Positions 33,085 to 41,799 of a DNA stretch of 63,085 nucleotides are shown in pieces. The position numbers and the translations under genes are program-made. The notes beneath the pieces were generated by a model. It saw nothing but the letters and a program-made list of their open reading frames with translations, did no database searches and was not told the DNA's origin. The stretch covers positions 1 through 63,085 of the forward strand of contig NZ_BLTG01000047.1 in the NCBI RefSeq assembly GCF_017312405.1, in the 5' to 3' direction. How positions within the stretch are numbered: the first letter of the stretch is position 1; every line of letters begins with the position of its first letter. This DNA is from Mycobacterium sp. PO1 (GTDB lineage: Bacteria; Actinomycetota; Actinomycetes; Mycobacteriales; Mycobacteriaceae).

Positions 33085-33104
33085 ACAGGGCCAATGGTCC
33101 TCAA
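33085..33104. promoter_or_regulatory. DosR-box-like site in the devS/nitroreductase divergent gap
   Basis: The 20-base site agrees with the DosR consensus (TTSGGGACTWWAGTCCCSAA) at about 13 positions, including GGG, the central AT, GTCC and the final CAA. It is centred 61 bases from the nitroreductase start and 50 bases from the devS start. A perfect 12-base palindrome (GTGCTGCAGCAC, 33075-33086) adjoins it. Both divergent genes could be controlled from here. Confidence 0.5.
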
Positions 33105-33144
33105 CAGGTGACGAGAGCTGCTCAGCGGTGGTAGACCAGAGGCC

Positions 33145-34857
33145 GTGGGGCAGACATCCGAGTCGGACTCCGAGGGGACAGCGCGACCGGTGCGGGACAC
33201 GTTGTCCCAGCTGCGGCTGCGCGAACTGCTCAGCGAGGTGCAGGACCGGGTCGAGCAGATCGTCGAGGGCCGGGACCGCCTCGACGGGCTCGTCGAGGCC
33301 ATGCTGGTCGTCACCTCCGGTCTCGAACTCGACGACACGCTGCGCACCATCGTGCACACCGCGATCGAGCTCGTCGACGCGCAGTACGGGGCGCTGGGCG
33401 TGCGCGGCTACGACGACGAGCTGGTGGAGTTCATCTACGAGGGCATCGACGAGGCGACCCGAGACCAGATCGGCCACCTCCCCGAGGGGCGCGGTGTACT
33501 CGGCGCCCTGCTGGTCAACCCCAAACCCATTCGCCTGGACAACATCTCCAGTCACGCGTCGTCGGTGGGGTTTCCGCCGCACCATCCACCCATGCGCACG
33601 TTCCTCGGTGTGCCCGTGCGCATCCGCGACGAGGTGTTCGGCAACCTCTACCTGACCGACAAACGCGGCGGAACGCCGTTCAGCGAGGACGACGAGGTCC
33701 TGGTGCAGGCGCTGGCCGCGGCGGCCGGAATCGCCATCGACAACGCCCGTCTGTACGAGCAGGCCAGAGCCCGACAGTCCTGGATTGCCGCCACACGTGA
33801 CATCGGCACCCAACTGCTCTCGGGTGCCGACCCCGCGACGGTCTTCCGTTCGATCGCCGAAGAGACCCAGCAGCTCAGCGGTGCGACCACGACCTTCGTG
33901 GCGATCCCCATGGATCCCGACCAGCCGGCCGACGAGGTCACCGAACTGGCCGTCATCGCTGTGGCCGGTGAGGATGCCGACGTCGCCTCGGCCCCGATAC
34001 CGGTGGCCGAAACGGTGATCGGCACTGCGTTCGCCAACCGCGCGCCCGACAGGTTCACCGGTGTCGATGTCGGCACGGGGCCGCAGGGCGGACCGGCGCT
34101 GGTGCTTCCGTTACGCACCACCGACTCGGTGGCCGGAGTCCTCGTGGCTGTCAGAGCCGTTGGTGGGCAACCATTTCGGGTGGACGAGCTGGACATGATG
34201 TCGGCGTTCGCCGATCAGGCGGCGTTGGCGTGGCAACTGGCCACCACGCAGCATCGGATGCGCGAGCTGAGCATCCTGACCGACCGGGACCGCATAGCCC
34301 GAGACCTGCACGACCACGTGATCCAGCGCCTGTTCGCCGTCGGGTTGTCGCTGCAGGGGACCATCGCGCGTGCGCGATCCGCCGAACTGCAGCAGCGGCT
34401 GTCCACCTCCATCGACGATCTCCAGGACGTCATCCAGGACATCCGGACCACGATCTTCGACCTGCACGGTGGTTCGTCGGGCATCACCCGGCTCCGGCAG
34501 CGTCTCGACGAGGCGGTGTCGGCGTTCCCCGGCTCGGGGGTGCGAACCTCGACGCAGTACGTCGGACCCCTGTCGGTCATCGACGCATCGCTGGCCGACC
34601 ACGCCGAGGCCGTGGTGCGCGAAGCGGTCAGCAACGTCGTCCGCCACGCCAGGGCCACCGCGCTGACGGTCACGGTGACGGTCGAGGACGACCTGGTGAT
34701 CGAGGTGGTCGACAACGGGCGCGGGATCGACGCCGAGATCACCGGCAGCGGTTTGACCAACTTGCGCCGGCGTGCCGAAGAACTGGGCGGTTCCTTCGCC
34801 GTGGTGGCCTCCGCAGACGGCGGTACCTGCCTGACCTGGCGGGCTCCGCTGCCCTGA
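33145..34857 (+). CDS. devS: Hypoxia/redox sensor histidine kinase DevS (DosS/DosT type)
   Basis: A 570-residue kinase from GTG 33145. It has the DevS layout: coiled-coil start (LSQLRLRELLSEVQDRVEQIVEGRDRLDGL), GAF-A (about 60-200) with the haem-ligand equivalent His147 in GFPPHHPPMRTFLGVP (M. tuberculosis His149), GAF-B (about 225-365), a HisKA_3 domain with phospho-His389 in RDRIARDLHDHVIQRL, and the ATPase domain with EAVSNVVRHA, DNGRGI and GSGLTNLRRRAEELGG. It phosphorylates DevR. In M. tuberculosis devS follows devR; here it is transcribed divergently from the devR operon. Confidence 0.94.
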   Translation: MGQTSESDSEGTARPVRDTLSQLRLRELLSEVQDRVEQIVEGRDRLDGLVEAMLVVTSGLELDDTLRTIVHTAIELVDAQYGALGVRGYDDELVEFIYEGIDEATRDQIGHLPEGRGVLGALLVNPKPIRLDNISSHASSVGFPPHHPPMRTFLGVPVRIRDEVFGNLYLTDKRGGTPFSEDDEVLVQALAAAAGIAIDNARLYEQARARQSWIAATRDIGTQLLSGADPATVFRSIAEETQQLSGATTTFVAIPMDPDQPADEVTELAVIAVAGEDADVASAPIPVAETVIGTAFANRAPDRFTGVDVGTGPQGGPALVLPLRTTDSVAGVLVAVRAVGGQPFRVDELDMMSAFADQAALAWQLATTQHRMRELSILTDRDRIARDLHDHVIQRLFAVGLSLQGTIARARSAELQQRLSTSIDDLQDVIQDIRTTIFDLHGGSSGITRLRQRLDEAVSAFPGSGVRTSTQYVGPLSVIDASLADHAEAVVREAVSNVVRHARATALTVTVTVEDDLVIEVVDNGRGIDAEITGSGLTNLRRRAEELGGSFAVVASADGGTCLTWRAPLP

Positions 34858-34900
34858 GCGACCGACCGGTCACGGCCCCGGGCGGCACCGGAGGCGGCGG

Positions 34901-35611
34901 TCAGGCCCCGTTCGTCCCGTTCTCCACCAGTTCAGCAGCGATCTGGAGCAAGGGCACGTTGGAATCCTGGGAGAGCTTGCGCAGGACCTCGAAGGCCTGC
35001 ACCGCATCGACCCGGTAGCGCTCCATGATCATGCCCTTGGCCTGGCCGATGACGTCGCGGCTCGACAGTGCCCGCTGGAACTGCTCGTCACGGCGCGCCG
35101 AGTTCCACGCCACCGACGAATGCGCGGCGAAGATCAGCCCGAGCGTGCGGGCCTCCGCGGAGAACGCGTGAGGCTGTTCGGCATAGATGTTCAGCGCGCC
35201 GAGGGACTCACCGGCGATGAACAGCTGAAAAGCCATGATCGAGCGGATCGGCGTCTCGGCCAGAGCGTCGCGCCGATAGTCGGGAAAACGCTCCTCGGTC
35301 TCCATGTCGGGAACGTGGACGGTCTTCTCGTCCCAGGCCGCGGTCAGGCACGGGCCCTCGAGATGGCGCTGCTGGATCTTGTCCAGCAGCACCGGCCAGT
35401 AGTGGGTGGCCGCCGGAGTGTCGATGTGCTTGGCGTTGCGGGTCAGCGTGATCCCCGCGTATTGCGCACCCGGGATCTCGGCGGCGGCGTGTTCGGCCAA
35501 CTCCGCCACCACAGTGTCCGAATCGGTATCGGGCCTGTTGTGCAGACCTTGCACCAGCTCGGCCACCCGAAGGTGCGCCGCCTCTAAGCCGGCTTGATCG
35601 TTCACCGTCAC
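34901..35611 (-). CDS. GAF-ANTAR RNA-binding antiterminator-type regulator
   Basis: A 236-residue protein; GTG 35611 is the first start, with a GTG two codons later as alternative. Residues ~20-160 are a GAF domain (ISLTRN-like AGITLTRNAKHI, EGPCLTAAW, MAFQLFIAGESLGALNIYAE). Residues ~170-230 are an ANTAR domain (RALSSRDVIGQAKGMIMERYRVDAVQAFEVLRKLSQ), which binds two-hairpin RNA elements to prevent termination. It has no kinase partner nearby and converges on devS. Ligand and target RNAs are unknown. Confidence 0.85.
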   Translation of the reverse strand: MTVNDQAGLEAAHLRVAELVQGLHNRPDTDSDTVVAELAEHAAAEIPGAQYAGITLTRNAKHIDTPAATHYWPVLLDKIQQRHLEGPCLTAAWDEKTVHVPDMETEERFPDYRRDALAETPIRSIMAFQLFIAGESLGALNIYAEQPHAFSAEARTLGLIFAAHSSVAWNSARRDEQFQRALSSRDVIGQAKGMIMERYRVDAVQAFEVLRKLSQDSNVPLLQIAAELVENGTNGA

Positions 35612-35716
35612 CGTCCGTGCTCTCCAACCCGATAATCAGGTCGAGATTACCGCTGACCGCGCATCGTCACCGCCGGATGCGCCGTGTCGACTCGATGACG
35701 GCGGTCCGCGCCGGCG

Positions 35717-36214
35717 TCACAGCGCGCGCAGGTAGCGGTCGGTGACCAGCCGCTGCACCAGCGATGTCACCGGTGCCCCCAGCCTGCTCCACCACGTCGC
35801 ATGCCGGGAGAACGCCGCCACCTCCGCCCGCACCTCGGTGGTCGCGGAGTCGTAGGACACCAGGAACAGTTCCTCGCCCGTCTGGGCGTGCCCGGGCAAC
35901 GTCCCGTACGCGAATCCCCGCCGATCCTGCTCGTCGACGACGTAGACCACCCGGCACGGCGCCTTCACCGGTCCCAGGTGGACCAGCACCTCACAGCCGA
36001 CTTCGGCGACCGGCCCGGCGGCGTCGACCCGTAGCCCGGCGCCGCGCAGCATGCCCCACCGCATCCCCGCTGCCGCGGCCTGCTCGAAGCGGTCCCGGCC
36101 GCGGCCGATCACCGACGATTTGCGCAGGTGGTGGTATCCGGCGGGCATCGTGGTCGCGGTGGCTCCCACCTCGGGGTAGGTCAGCGGCTTCCCGGCCAGC
36201 TCGTCGAGCTTCAC
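35717..36214 (-). CDS. DUF1990 family protein
   Basis: A 165-residue protein from ATG 36214. It begins LAGKPLTYPEVGATA and has the DUF1990 features GYHHLRKSSVIGRGRDRFEQA, MRWGMLRGAGLRV, RVVYVVDEQDRRGFAYGTLPGHAQTGEE and a C-terminal YLRAL. The family is common in actinobacteria and plants; no reaction is established. It stands alone and is divergent from the thioesterase gene. Confidence 0.8.
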   Translation of the reverse strand: MKLDELAGKPLTYPEVGATATTMPAGYHHLRKSSVIGRGRDRFEQAAAAGMRWGMLRGAGLRVDAAGPVAEVGCEVLVHLGPVKAPCRVVYVVDEQDRRGFAYGTLPGHAQTGEELFLVSYDSATTEVRAEVAAFSRHATWWSRLGAPVTSLVQRLVTDRYLRAL

Positions 36215-36364
36215 ACCTGCCAGCTTGGCACCGCTTCGGTACCGTCGTCACGTGACCTCCCGGCCCCGTTCGACATGTGGCGACGCTCTGCTGACGGGTG
36301 TGACTGCCGGGCCGTTACCGAAGCCGGGACGGCTACCGGGCCGGCCACCCAATACGGTGGCCAG

Positions 36365-36997
36365 GTGAGCGCCAACGAACCCGCCGATGCGCACCCCGGG
36401 GGAGGGTTCAATCCCCCCGAGCCGTCCACCCGCGGGGGACCCGACTACGGCCGGTTCATCGAAGCGGTCCGCACGGTGCAGGACCACGCCCGCGCCGCCG
36501 ACGCACCCGACGACGTCATCACCGAGGCCGCCGACCTCATCGAGCAGGCCTCCCGGTTGTTGGAGCCGCATGCCGCCGACGAGTGGAACTCCCCGTCGGG
36601 CCGGCGCATGGACTTGCCCAACCGGGGCAACATCCTGGCTGTTCCGGTGGACCTGCACGTCACCGAGGCGGGGACGATAGTCGGAACGGCCCACTTCCGG
36701 CGCTACCACCTGGGGCGCAACGGCGCGGCGCACGGCGGCGCCGTGGCCCATCTGTTCGACTCGCTGCTCGGTTTCACCGCGTTCAAACTCAGCGGCAGCC
36801 GGGCCCAGCGCACCGCATTCCTGCACGTCGACTATCGCCGCATCGTTCCGGTCTGCAGGCACGTCCGCGTCGAGGCCGGCATCGACGACATCGTCGACCG
36901 CAAGATCAGGGTCTCCGGGCGCATCCTCGACGACGCCGACCAAGTGCTGGCCGAGGCCCACGCGCTGTTCGTGAAGTTGAAGCCGGGGCAACCGTGA
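36365..36997 (+). CDS. PaaI-type hotdog thioesterase
   Basis: A 210-residue protein from GTG 36365; the ribosome binding site is weak. A Pro/Gly-rich start and a helical region (about 30-70) precede the hotdog domain with RRYHLGRNGAAHGGAVAHLFDSLLG, the NGxxHGG signature of PaaI-like acyl-CoA thioesterases, and DYRRIVPVCRHVRVEA. The acyl substrate cannot be predicted. Its stop overlaps the start of the next gene (GTGA). Confidence 0.82.
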   Translation: MSANEPADAHPGGGFNPPEPSTRGGPDYGRFIEAVRTVQDHARAADAPDDVITEAADLIEQASRLLEPHAADEWNSPSGRRMDLPNRGNILAVPVDLHVTEAGTIVGTAHFRRYHLGRNGAAHGGAVAHLFDSLLGFTAFKLSGSRAQRTAFLHVDYRRIVPVCRHVRVEAGIDDIVDRKIRVSGRILDDADQVLAEAHALFVKLKPGQP

Positions 36998-37422
36998 ATG
37001 ACGGAGAGCGCGCGGGGTTCACGCGGCGGTGGGCGGCCTGGCGTGACGGGCTGCGTGACCGGCCCGCTGTGGACGCCGGTTACCGGCTCGGGGTCGCCGT
37101 CACCGGTTTGGTGGTCCTGTGCGTCGGCATCATCGCGATTCCGTATCCCGGCCCCGGATGGGCGATCGTGTTCGTCGGGCTCGCGATCCTGGCGACCGAG
37201 TTCGACTGGGCGCGACGGCTGCTCTCCTACGTGCGCCGGCGCTACGACGCGGCGATGGCGTGGCTCACCCAGCAGGGGCTGTGGGTGCAGGTGCTGGGCG
37301 TGGTGTTCACCGCCGCGGTGGTGCTGGGCACGTTGTGGCTGCTGGGTGCGCTCGACTTCGTCGGGGAGATGTTCGGCTACGAGCCCCGGTGGCTGGATAG
37401 CCCTATTGGTATCGGGACGTAG
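36994..37422 (+). CDS. PGPGW (TIGR02611-type) membrane protein
   Basis: A 142-residue protein; GTG 36994 overlaps the previous stop. It has an N-terminal charged helix, a membrane segment (GVAVTGLVVLCVGIIAI), the defining YPGPGWAIVFVGLAILATEF motif, a basic loop (RRLLSYVRRRYD) and a third membrane segment (LGVVFTAAVVLGTLWLLG). This is the actinobacterial TIGR02611/PGPGW membrane family of unknown function. It lies upstream of thrS on the same strand with a 78-base gap containing two hairpins. Confidence 0.82.
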   Translation: MNDGERAGFTRRWAAWRDGLRDRPAVDAGYRLGVAVTGLVVLCVGIIAIPYPGPGWAIVFVGLAILATEFDWARRLLSYVRRRYDAAMAWLTQQGLWVQVLGVVFTAAVVLGTLWLLGALDFVGEMFGYEPRWLDSPIGIGT

Positions 37423-37464
37423 CGACCGACCCCGATAGCATGGTCGCGGTCGACGCCCGACCAT
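37410..37464. other. Two consecutive inverted repeats before thrS
   Basis: TATCGGG/CCCGATA (37410-37416 and 37431-37437, across the stop of the PGPGW gene) and ATGGTCG/CGACCAT (37440-37446 and 37458-37464) are perfect 7-base arms. They may end the upstream transcript or structure the thrS leader. No T-box bulge sequence is seen. Confidence 0.35.
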
Positions 37465-37500
37465 CACCGTTGGCACGCCCGAGAGTTTGGAGAACCCGCG

Positions 37501-39570
37501 ATGAGCGCCCCCGTCAGCCCGGCCCCGGCAGTCCCGATCCGGGTCGCCGCCGGGACTACCGCAGGGCAGGCGGTGCGTGACGCCGGCCTGCCGGGACGGG
37601 GCGCCCCCGACGCCGTCGTGGTCGTTCGCGACGCCGAGGGACGCCTGCGCGACCTGTCCTGGGCGCCCGACGAGGACGTCGAGGTGACGCCGGTGGCCGC
37701 CGACACCGAGGACGGGCGCAGCGTCATCCGCCATTCCGCGGCCCATGTGCTGGCCCAGGCGGTGCAGGCGATGTTCCCCGACGCCAAGCTGGGCATCGGG
37801 CCGCCCATCACCGACGGGTTCTATTACGACTTCGAGGTCGCCGAACCCTTCACTCCCGAAGACCTCGAAGCGCTCGAGAAGCGCATGCGCCAGATCGTCA
37901 AACAAGGCCAGCTGTTCTCGCGGCGGGTGTTCGAGTCCAAGGATCAGGCGCGTCACGAACTGGCCGACGAGCCCTACAAGCTCGAGCTGATCGATGACAA
38001 GTCCGGTGCCGACGATCCGGAGGTCATGGAGGTCGGCGGTGACGAGCTGACCGCCTACGACAACCTCAACCCGCGCACCCGCGAGCGCGAATGGGGCGAC
38101 CTGTGCCGTGGCCCGCACATCCCCACCACCCGCTACATCCCGGCGTTCAAGCTGACCCGCAGCTCGGCGGCGTACTGGCGCGGTGACCAGAACAACGCCA
38201 GCCTGCAACGCATCTACGGCACCGCGTGGGAGACCCAGGAGGCGCTGGACCGCCACCTGGAGCTGATCGAGGAGGCGCAGCGTCGCGATCACCGCCGGGT
38301 GGGGGCCGAGCTGGACCTGTTCAGCTTTCCCGACGAGCTGGGGTCGGGTCTGCCGGTGTTCCATCCCAAGGGCGGGATCGTGCGCCGGGAGTTGGAGGAA
38401 TACTCGCGGCGCAAGCACATCGAGGCGGGCTACGAGTTCGTCAACACCCCGCACATCACCAAGGAGCAGCTCTACATCACCTCGGGGCATCTGGAGTGGT
38501 ACGCCGAGGGGATGTTCCCCCCGATGCACATCGACGCCGAGTACGACGCCGACGGCGCGGTGCGCAAACCGGGCCAGGACTACTACCTCAAGCCCATGAA
38601 CTGCCCGATGCACCACCTGATCTACCGCTCGCGCGGCCGCTCCTACCGGGAACTGCCGCTGCGGTTGTTCGAGTTCGGCAGCGTGTACCGCTACGAGAAG
38701 TCGGGCGTGGTGCACGGTCTGACCCGGGTGCGGGGCATGACGCAGGACGACGCCCACATCTACTGCACCCGCGAGCAGATGGGCGAGGAACTGGCGTCGC
38801 TGCTGCAGTTCGTGCTGGAACTGCTGGCCGACTACGGCTTGGACGACTACTACCTCGAACTGTCCACCAAGGATCCCGAGAAGTTCGTCGGCTCCGACGA
38901 GGTGTGGGAAGAGGCCACCGAGACGCTGCGCGAGGTTGCCGTGGCGTCGGGCCTGGAGCTGGTGCCCGACCCCGGCGGCGCCGCGTTCTACGGACCGAAG
39001 ATCTCGGTGCAGGTCCGCGACGCACTGGGCCGCAGCTGGCAGATGTCGACCATCCAGCTCGACTTCAACATGCCGGACAGGTTCGAACTGGAATACACCG
39101 CGGCCGACGGGTCGCGGAAACGGCCGGTGCTCATCCACCGCGCGCTGTTCGGCTCCATCGAACGGTTCTTCGGCATCCTCACCGAGCACTACGCCGGAGC
39201 CTTCCCGGCCTGGCTCGCCCCGGTGCAGGTGGTTGCCATCCCGGTCGCCGACGACCACGTCGCCTATCTCAACGGACTGGTCACCCGGCTGCGGAAACTC
39301 GGTATCCGAGCCGAGGTCGACAGCAGCGACGACCGGATGGCCAAGAAGATCGTCAACCACACCAACCAGCGGGTCCCGTTCATGCTGCTGGCCGGTGACC
39401 GCGATCTGGAGGCGGAGGCGGTCAGTTTCCGGTTCGGGGACCGGACGCAGATCAACGGCGTGCCCGTCGACACGGCCGTCGACGCGATCGTGGACTGGGT
39501 GCGGCGCCGTGAGAACGCCACGCCGACCGCCGAACTCGTCGCCATCGACGCGCACGCAGACAAGGGGTGA
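37501..39570 (+). CDS. thrS: Threonine--tRNA ligase
   Basis: A 689-residue class II synthetase from ATG 37501. In order: TGS domain (about 8-65), the editing domain with HSAAHVLAQAV (HxxxH zinc-like site near 78), motif 1 region, the MNCPMHH zinc cysteine near 365, motif 2 (FGSVYRYEKSGVVHGLTRVRG), motif 3 (HRALFGSIERFFGIL) and the C-terminal anticodon-binding domain (PVQVVAIPVADDHVAY ... VDSSDDRMAKKI). It charges tRNA-Thr in the cytoplasm. It opens the block that continues with HIT, pgsA1, patA and pimA; its stop is 1 base before the next GTG. Confidence 0.97.
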   Translation: MSAPVSPAPAVPIRVAAGTTAGQAVRDAGLPGRGAPDAVVVVRDAEGRLRDLSWAPDEDVEVTPVAADTEDGRSVIRHSAAHVLAQAVQAMFPDAKLGIGPPITDGFYYDFEVAEPFTPEDLEALEKRMRQIVKQGQLFSRRVFESKDQARHELADEPYKLELIDDKSGADDPEVMEVGGDELTAYDNLNPRTREREWGDLCRGPHIPTTRYIPAFKLTRSSAAYWRGDQNNASLQRIYGTAWETQEALDRHLELIEEAQRRDHRRVGAELDLFSFPDELGSGLPVFHPKGGIVRRELEEYSRRKHIEAGYEFVNTPHITKEQLYITSGHLEWYAEGMFPPMHIDAEYDADGAVRKPGQDYYLKPMNCPMHHLIYRSRGRSYRELPLRLFEFGSVYRYEKSGVVHGLTRVRGMTQDDAHIYCTREQMGEELASLLQFVLELLADYGLDDYYLELSTKDPEKFVGSDEVWEEATETLREVAVASGLELVPDPGGAAFYGPKISVQVRDALGRSWQMSTIQLDFNMPDRFELEYTAADGSRKRPVLIHRALFGSIERFFGILTEHYAGAFPAWLAPVQVVAIPVADDHVAYLNGLVTRLRKLGIRAEVDSSDDRMAKKIVNHTNQRVPFMLLAGDRDLEAEAVSFRFGDRTQINGVPVDTAVDAIVDWVRRRENATPTAELVAIDAHADKG

Positions 39571-39571
39571 C

Positions 39572-40120
39572 GTGGATCCGGAGGACAGGATCGTAGACCG
39601 GGGAGTCGGCGAGCCGGACCACCTGCAGCGGTTGTGGACGCCACACCGCATGACCTACATCGCCGACGCGGTGAAGGCCGGCTCGGCAGCGTCTTCCGAA
39701 CCGTTCACCGACATCCCCAACATGTCCGACGAGGACGGGTTGGTGGTGGCGCGCGGGCAGCTGGTGTACGCGGTGCTCAACCTGTACCCCTACAACCCGG
39801 GGCACCTGATGGTGGTGCCCTACCGCCGGGTGGCGGAGCTGGAGAACCTCACCGACGCCGAGAGCTGCGAGCTGATGGCGTTCACGCAGAAAGCGATCCG
39901 GGTGATGAAGGCGGTGTCGCGGCCGCACGGCTTCAACGTGGGCCTCAATCTCGGCACGTCGGCCGGTGGCTCGCTGTCCGAGCACCTGCACATGCACGTG
40001 GTCCCGCGCTGGGGCGGCGACGCCAACTTCATCACCGTCATCGGCGACTCCAAGGTGATCCCGCAGTTGCTGCGTGACACCCGCGCCCTGCTGGCCGCGG
40101 AATGGGACAAGCAGCCGTGA
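39572..40120 (+). CDS. HIT-family Ap4A phosphorylase-like protein (Rv2613c-like)
   Basis: A 182-residue protein from GTG 39572, immediately after thrS. The HIT triad reads HLHMHVVPRW, preceded by GFNVGLNLGTSAGGSLSEH, a pattern of the mycobacterial diadenosine tetraphosphate phosphorylase branch; PYNPGHLMVVPYRRV is the other HIT landmark. It likely phosphorolyses Ap4A, a by-product of synthetases such as ThrS, matching its location. Its stop overlaps the pgsA1 start (GTGA). Confidence 0.9.
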   Translation: MDPEDRIVDRGVGEPDHLQRLWTPHRMTYIADAVKAGSAASSEPFTDIPNMSDEDGLVVARGQLVYAVLNLYPYNPGHLMVVPYRRVAELENLTDAESCELMAFTQKAIRVMKAVSRPHGFNVGLNLGTSAGGSLSEHLHMHVVPRWGGDANFITVIGDSKVIPQLLRDTRALLAAEWDKQP

Positions 40121-40785
40121 GTGACTTCTACCTGATGACGCGGGCCGCGTACGCGAAGTTGTCGCGGCCCGTCGCCAGAGGTGCGTTACGGCTGGGCCTG
40201 ACCCCGGACAGCGTCACGATCCTGGGAACGGCGGGCACGGTGCTGGGTGCGCTGACCCTGTTCCCGATGGGGCAGCTGTTCGCCGGCGCCCTGGTGGTCG
40301 GGTTCTTCGTGCTGGCCGACATGCTCGACGGGGCGATGGCCCGCCAGCGCGGCGGCGGCACCCGGTTCGGGGCGGTGCTCGATGCCACCTGCGACCGGAT
40401 CAGCGACGGGGCGGTGTTCTGCGGGCTGCTGTGGTGGGCGGCGTTCGGCCTGCACAGCCCCGAACTGGTGGTCGCGACGATGATCTGCCTGGTGTCCTCG
40501 CAAGTCATCTCCTACATCAAGGCCCGCGCGGAGGCCACCGCGCTGTCGGGCGACGGCGGCCTGATCGAGCGTCCCGAACGCCTGGTGATCGTGCTGCTCG
40601 GCTGCCTGCTGGCCGACCTGCCGTTCTTTCCCCTGCCCTGGATGCTGCCCGCCGCCATGTGGGTGCTCGCCGTGGCCAGCGTGGTCACGGTGGGCCAGCG
40701 GCTGCACAGCGTGCGGACGTCGCCGACCGCGATGGACCGCGCCTGCGGTGAGCGAGCCGACAAACCGGAGCCCACCGACCAATGA
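40117..40785 (+). CDS. pgsA1: Phosphatidylinositol phosphate synthase PgsA1
   Basis: A 222-residue membrane protein; GTG 40117 overlaps the HIT stop. It contains the CDP-alcohol phosphotransferase motif DMLDGAMARQRGGGTRFGAVLDATCD (shown in parts: DMLDGAMAR at about 69-77, then G, DATCD and RISD) and about six membrane segments. It joins CDP-diacylglycerol with inositol 3-phosphate to give phosphatidylinositol phosphate, the base of PIM, lipomannan and lipoarabinomannan. Position before patA and pimA supports this over other CDP-alcohol transferases. Confidence 0.92.
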   Translation: MSDFYLMTRAAYAKLSRPVARGALRLGLTPDSVTILGTAGTVLGALTLFPMGQLFAGALVVGFFVLADMLDGAMARQRGGGTRFGAVLDATCDRISDGAVFCGLLWWAAFGLHSPELVVATMICLVSSQVISYIKARAEATALSGDGGLIERPERLVIVLLGCLLADLPFFPLPWMLPAAMWVLAVASVVTVGQRLHSVRTSPTAMDRACGERADKPEPTDQ

Positions 40786-41789
40786 CGCAGCACGTGACGG
40801 ATGCCGGCGACGGCCACGGTGGCCTGTTCGCCGTCCCGTCCCTGGTGCGGTCTCAGCTCAGCGACTGGGGATACGCGGCGGGCTGGCGATTGGTGCGAGC
40901 CGCCCCGGAATTCTTGGCGCGCAGCGTGTTCGGGGCGGGCGCCGGTTATGCGGCGCGCAACGGCGGACCCGAGCAGCTGCGCAAGAATCTCGCCCGGGTC
41001 CTCGGGGTGGCGCCCGACCAGGTACCCGACGAGGTGATGCGGGCGTCGCTGGGGTCCTACGCCCGCTACTGGCGCGAGGCGTTCCGGTTGCCGTCGATGG
41101 ACCATGCCGAGATCGGCAGGCGACTCACCGTGGCCGGCATCGACATGCTGTGGGCAGCGCTCGAGGATGGTCGGGGCGCGGTGCTGGCGCTGCCGCACAG
41201 CGGCAACTGGGACATGGCCGGCGTGTGGCTGGTGCAGCACCACGGATCGTTCGCGACGGTCGCCGAGCGGCTCAAACCCGAATCGTTGTACAACCGGTTC
41301 CTGGCCTACCGGGAGCGCCTCGGCTTCGAGGTGGTGCCGCTGTCGGGTGGTCCGCGACCGCCGTTCGAGGTGCTGCGGGACCGGCTGCTGAACAACGGTG
41401 TGGTCTGTTTGATGGCCGACCGCGACATGACCCGCACCGGTGTCCAGGTCGACTTCTTCGGGGAGCCGAGCCGACTGCCCGGCGGCCCCGCCCGGCTGGC
41501 CCTGGCCACCGGTGCCGCGCTGTTCCCGGTGCACTGCTGGTTCGACGGCGATGGGTGGGGGATGGAGGTCTACCCGGAACTGGACACCTCCTCCGGTGAC
41601 GTCACGGTCATCACCCAGGCCATGGCCGACCGGTTCGCCGCCAACATCGCCGAGCACCCGGCCGACTGGCACATGATGCAGCCCCAGTGGCTTGCGGACC
41701 TGTCCGAGGAACGCCGCGCCCGGCTGGCGGGCGAGCTCGACCGCTCGGGTTCGGCGCGAAGCGCCGGGGATGATCCCGGGGCCGGGTGA
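40782..41789 (+). CDS. patA: Phosphatidylinositol mannoside acyltransferase PatA
   Basis: A 335-residue protein; ATG 40782 overlaps the pgsA1 stop (ATGA). It has the acyltransferase HSGNWD segment (catalytic His in LPHSGNWDMAG, about residue 137; HxxxxD) and the RDMTRTGVQVDFFGEP and PGGPARLALATGAALFPVH motifs of the LpxL/HtrB-like family. It transfers palmitate to the 6-position of the mannose added by PimA, at the inner face of the membrane. Its tail (GSARSAGDDPGAG) overlaps no gene; pimA starts 10 bases later. Confidence 0.92.
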   Translation: MTQHVTDAGDGHGGLFAVPSLVRSQLSDWGYAAGWRLVRAAPEFLARSVFGAGAGYAARNGGPEQLRKNLARVLGVAPDQVPDEVMRASLGSYARYWREAFRLPSMDHAEIGRRLTVAGIDMLWAALEDGRGAVLALPHSGNWDMAGVWLVQHHGSFATVAERLKPESLYNRFLAYRERLGFEVVPLSGGPRPPFEVLRDRLLNNGVVCLMADRDMTRTGVQVDFFGEPSRLPGGPARLALATGAALFPVHCWFDGDGWGMEVYPELDTSSGDVTVITQAMADRFAANIAEHPADWHMMQPQWLADLSEERRARLAGELDRSGSARSAGDDPGAG

Positions 41790-41799
41790 GGGCACGCTG

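Noticed and set aside
37423..37500. A T-box riboswitch upstream of thrS.
   Set aside because: No T-box core sequence or specifier loop is present in the 78-base gap.
36832..39651. A 939-residue ORF antisense to thrS.
   Set aside because: A high-GC shadow frame rich in Arg, His and Val; thrS on the other strand is unambiguous.
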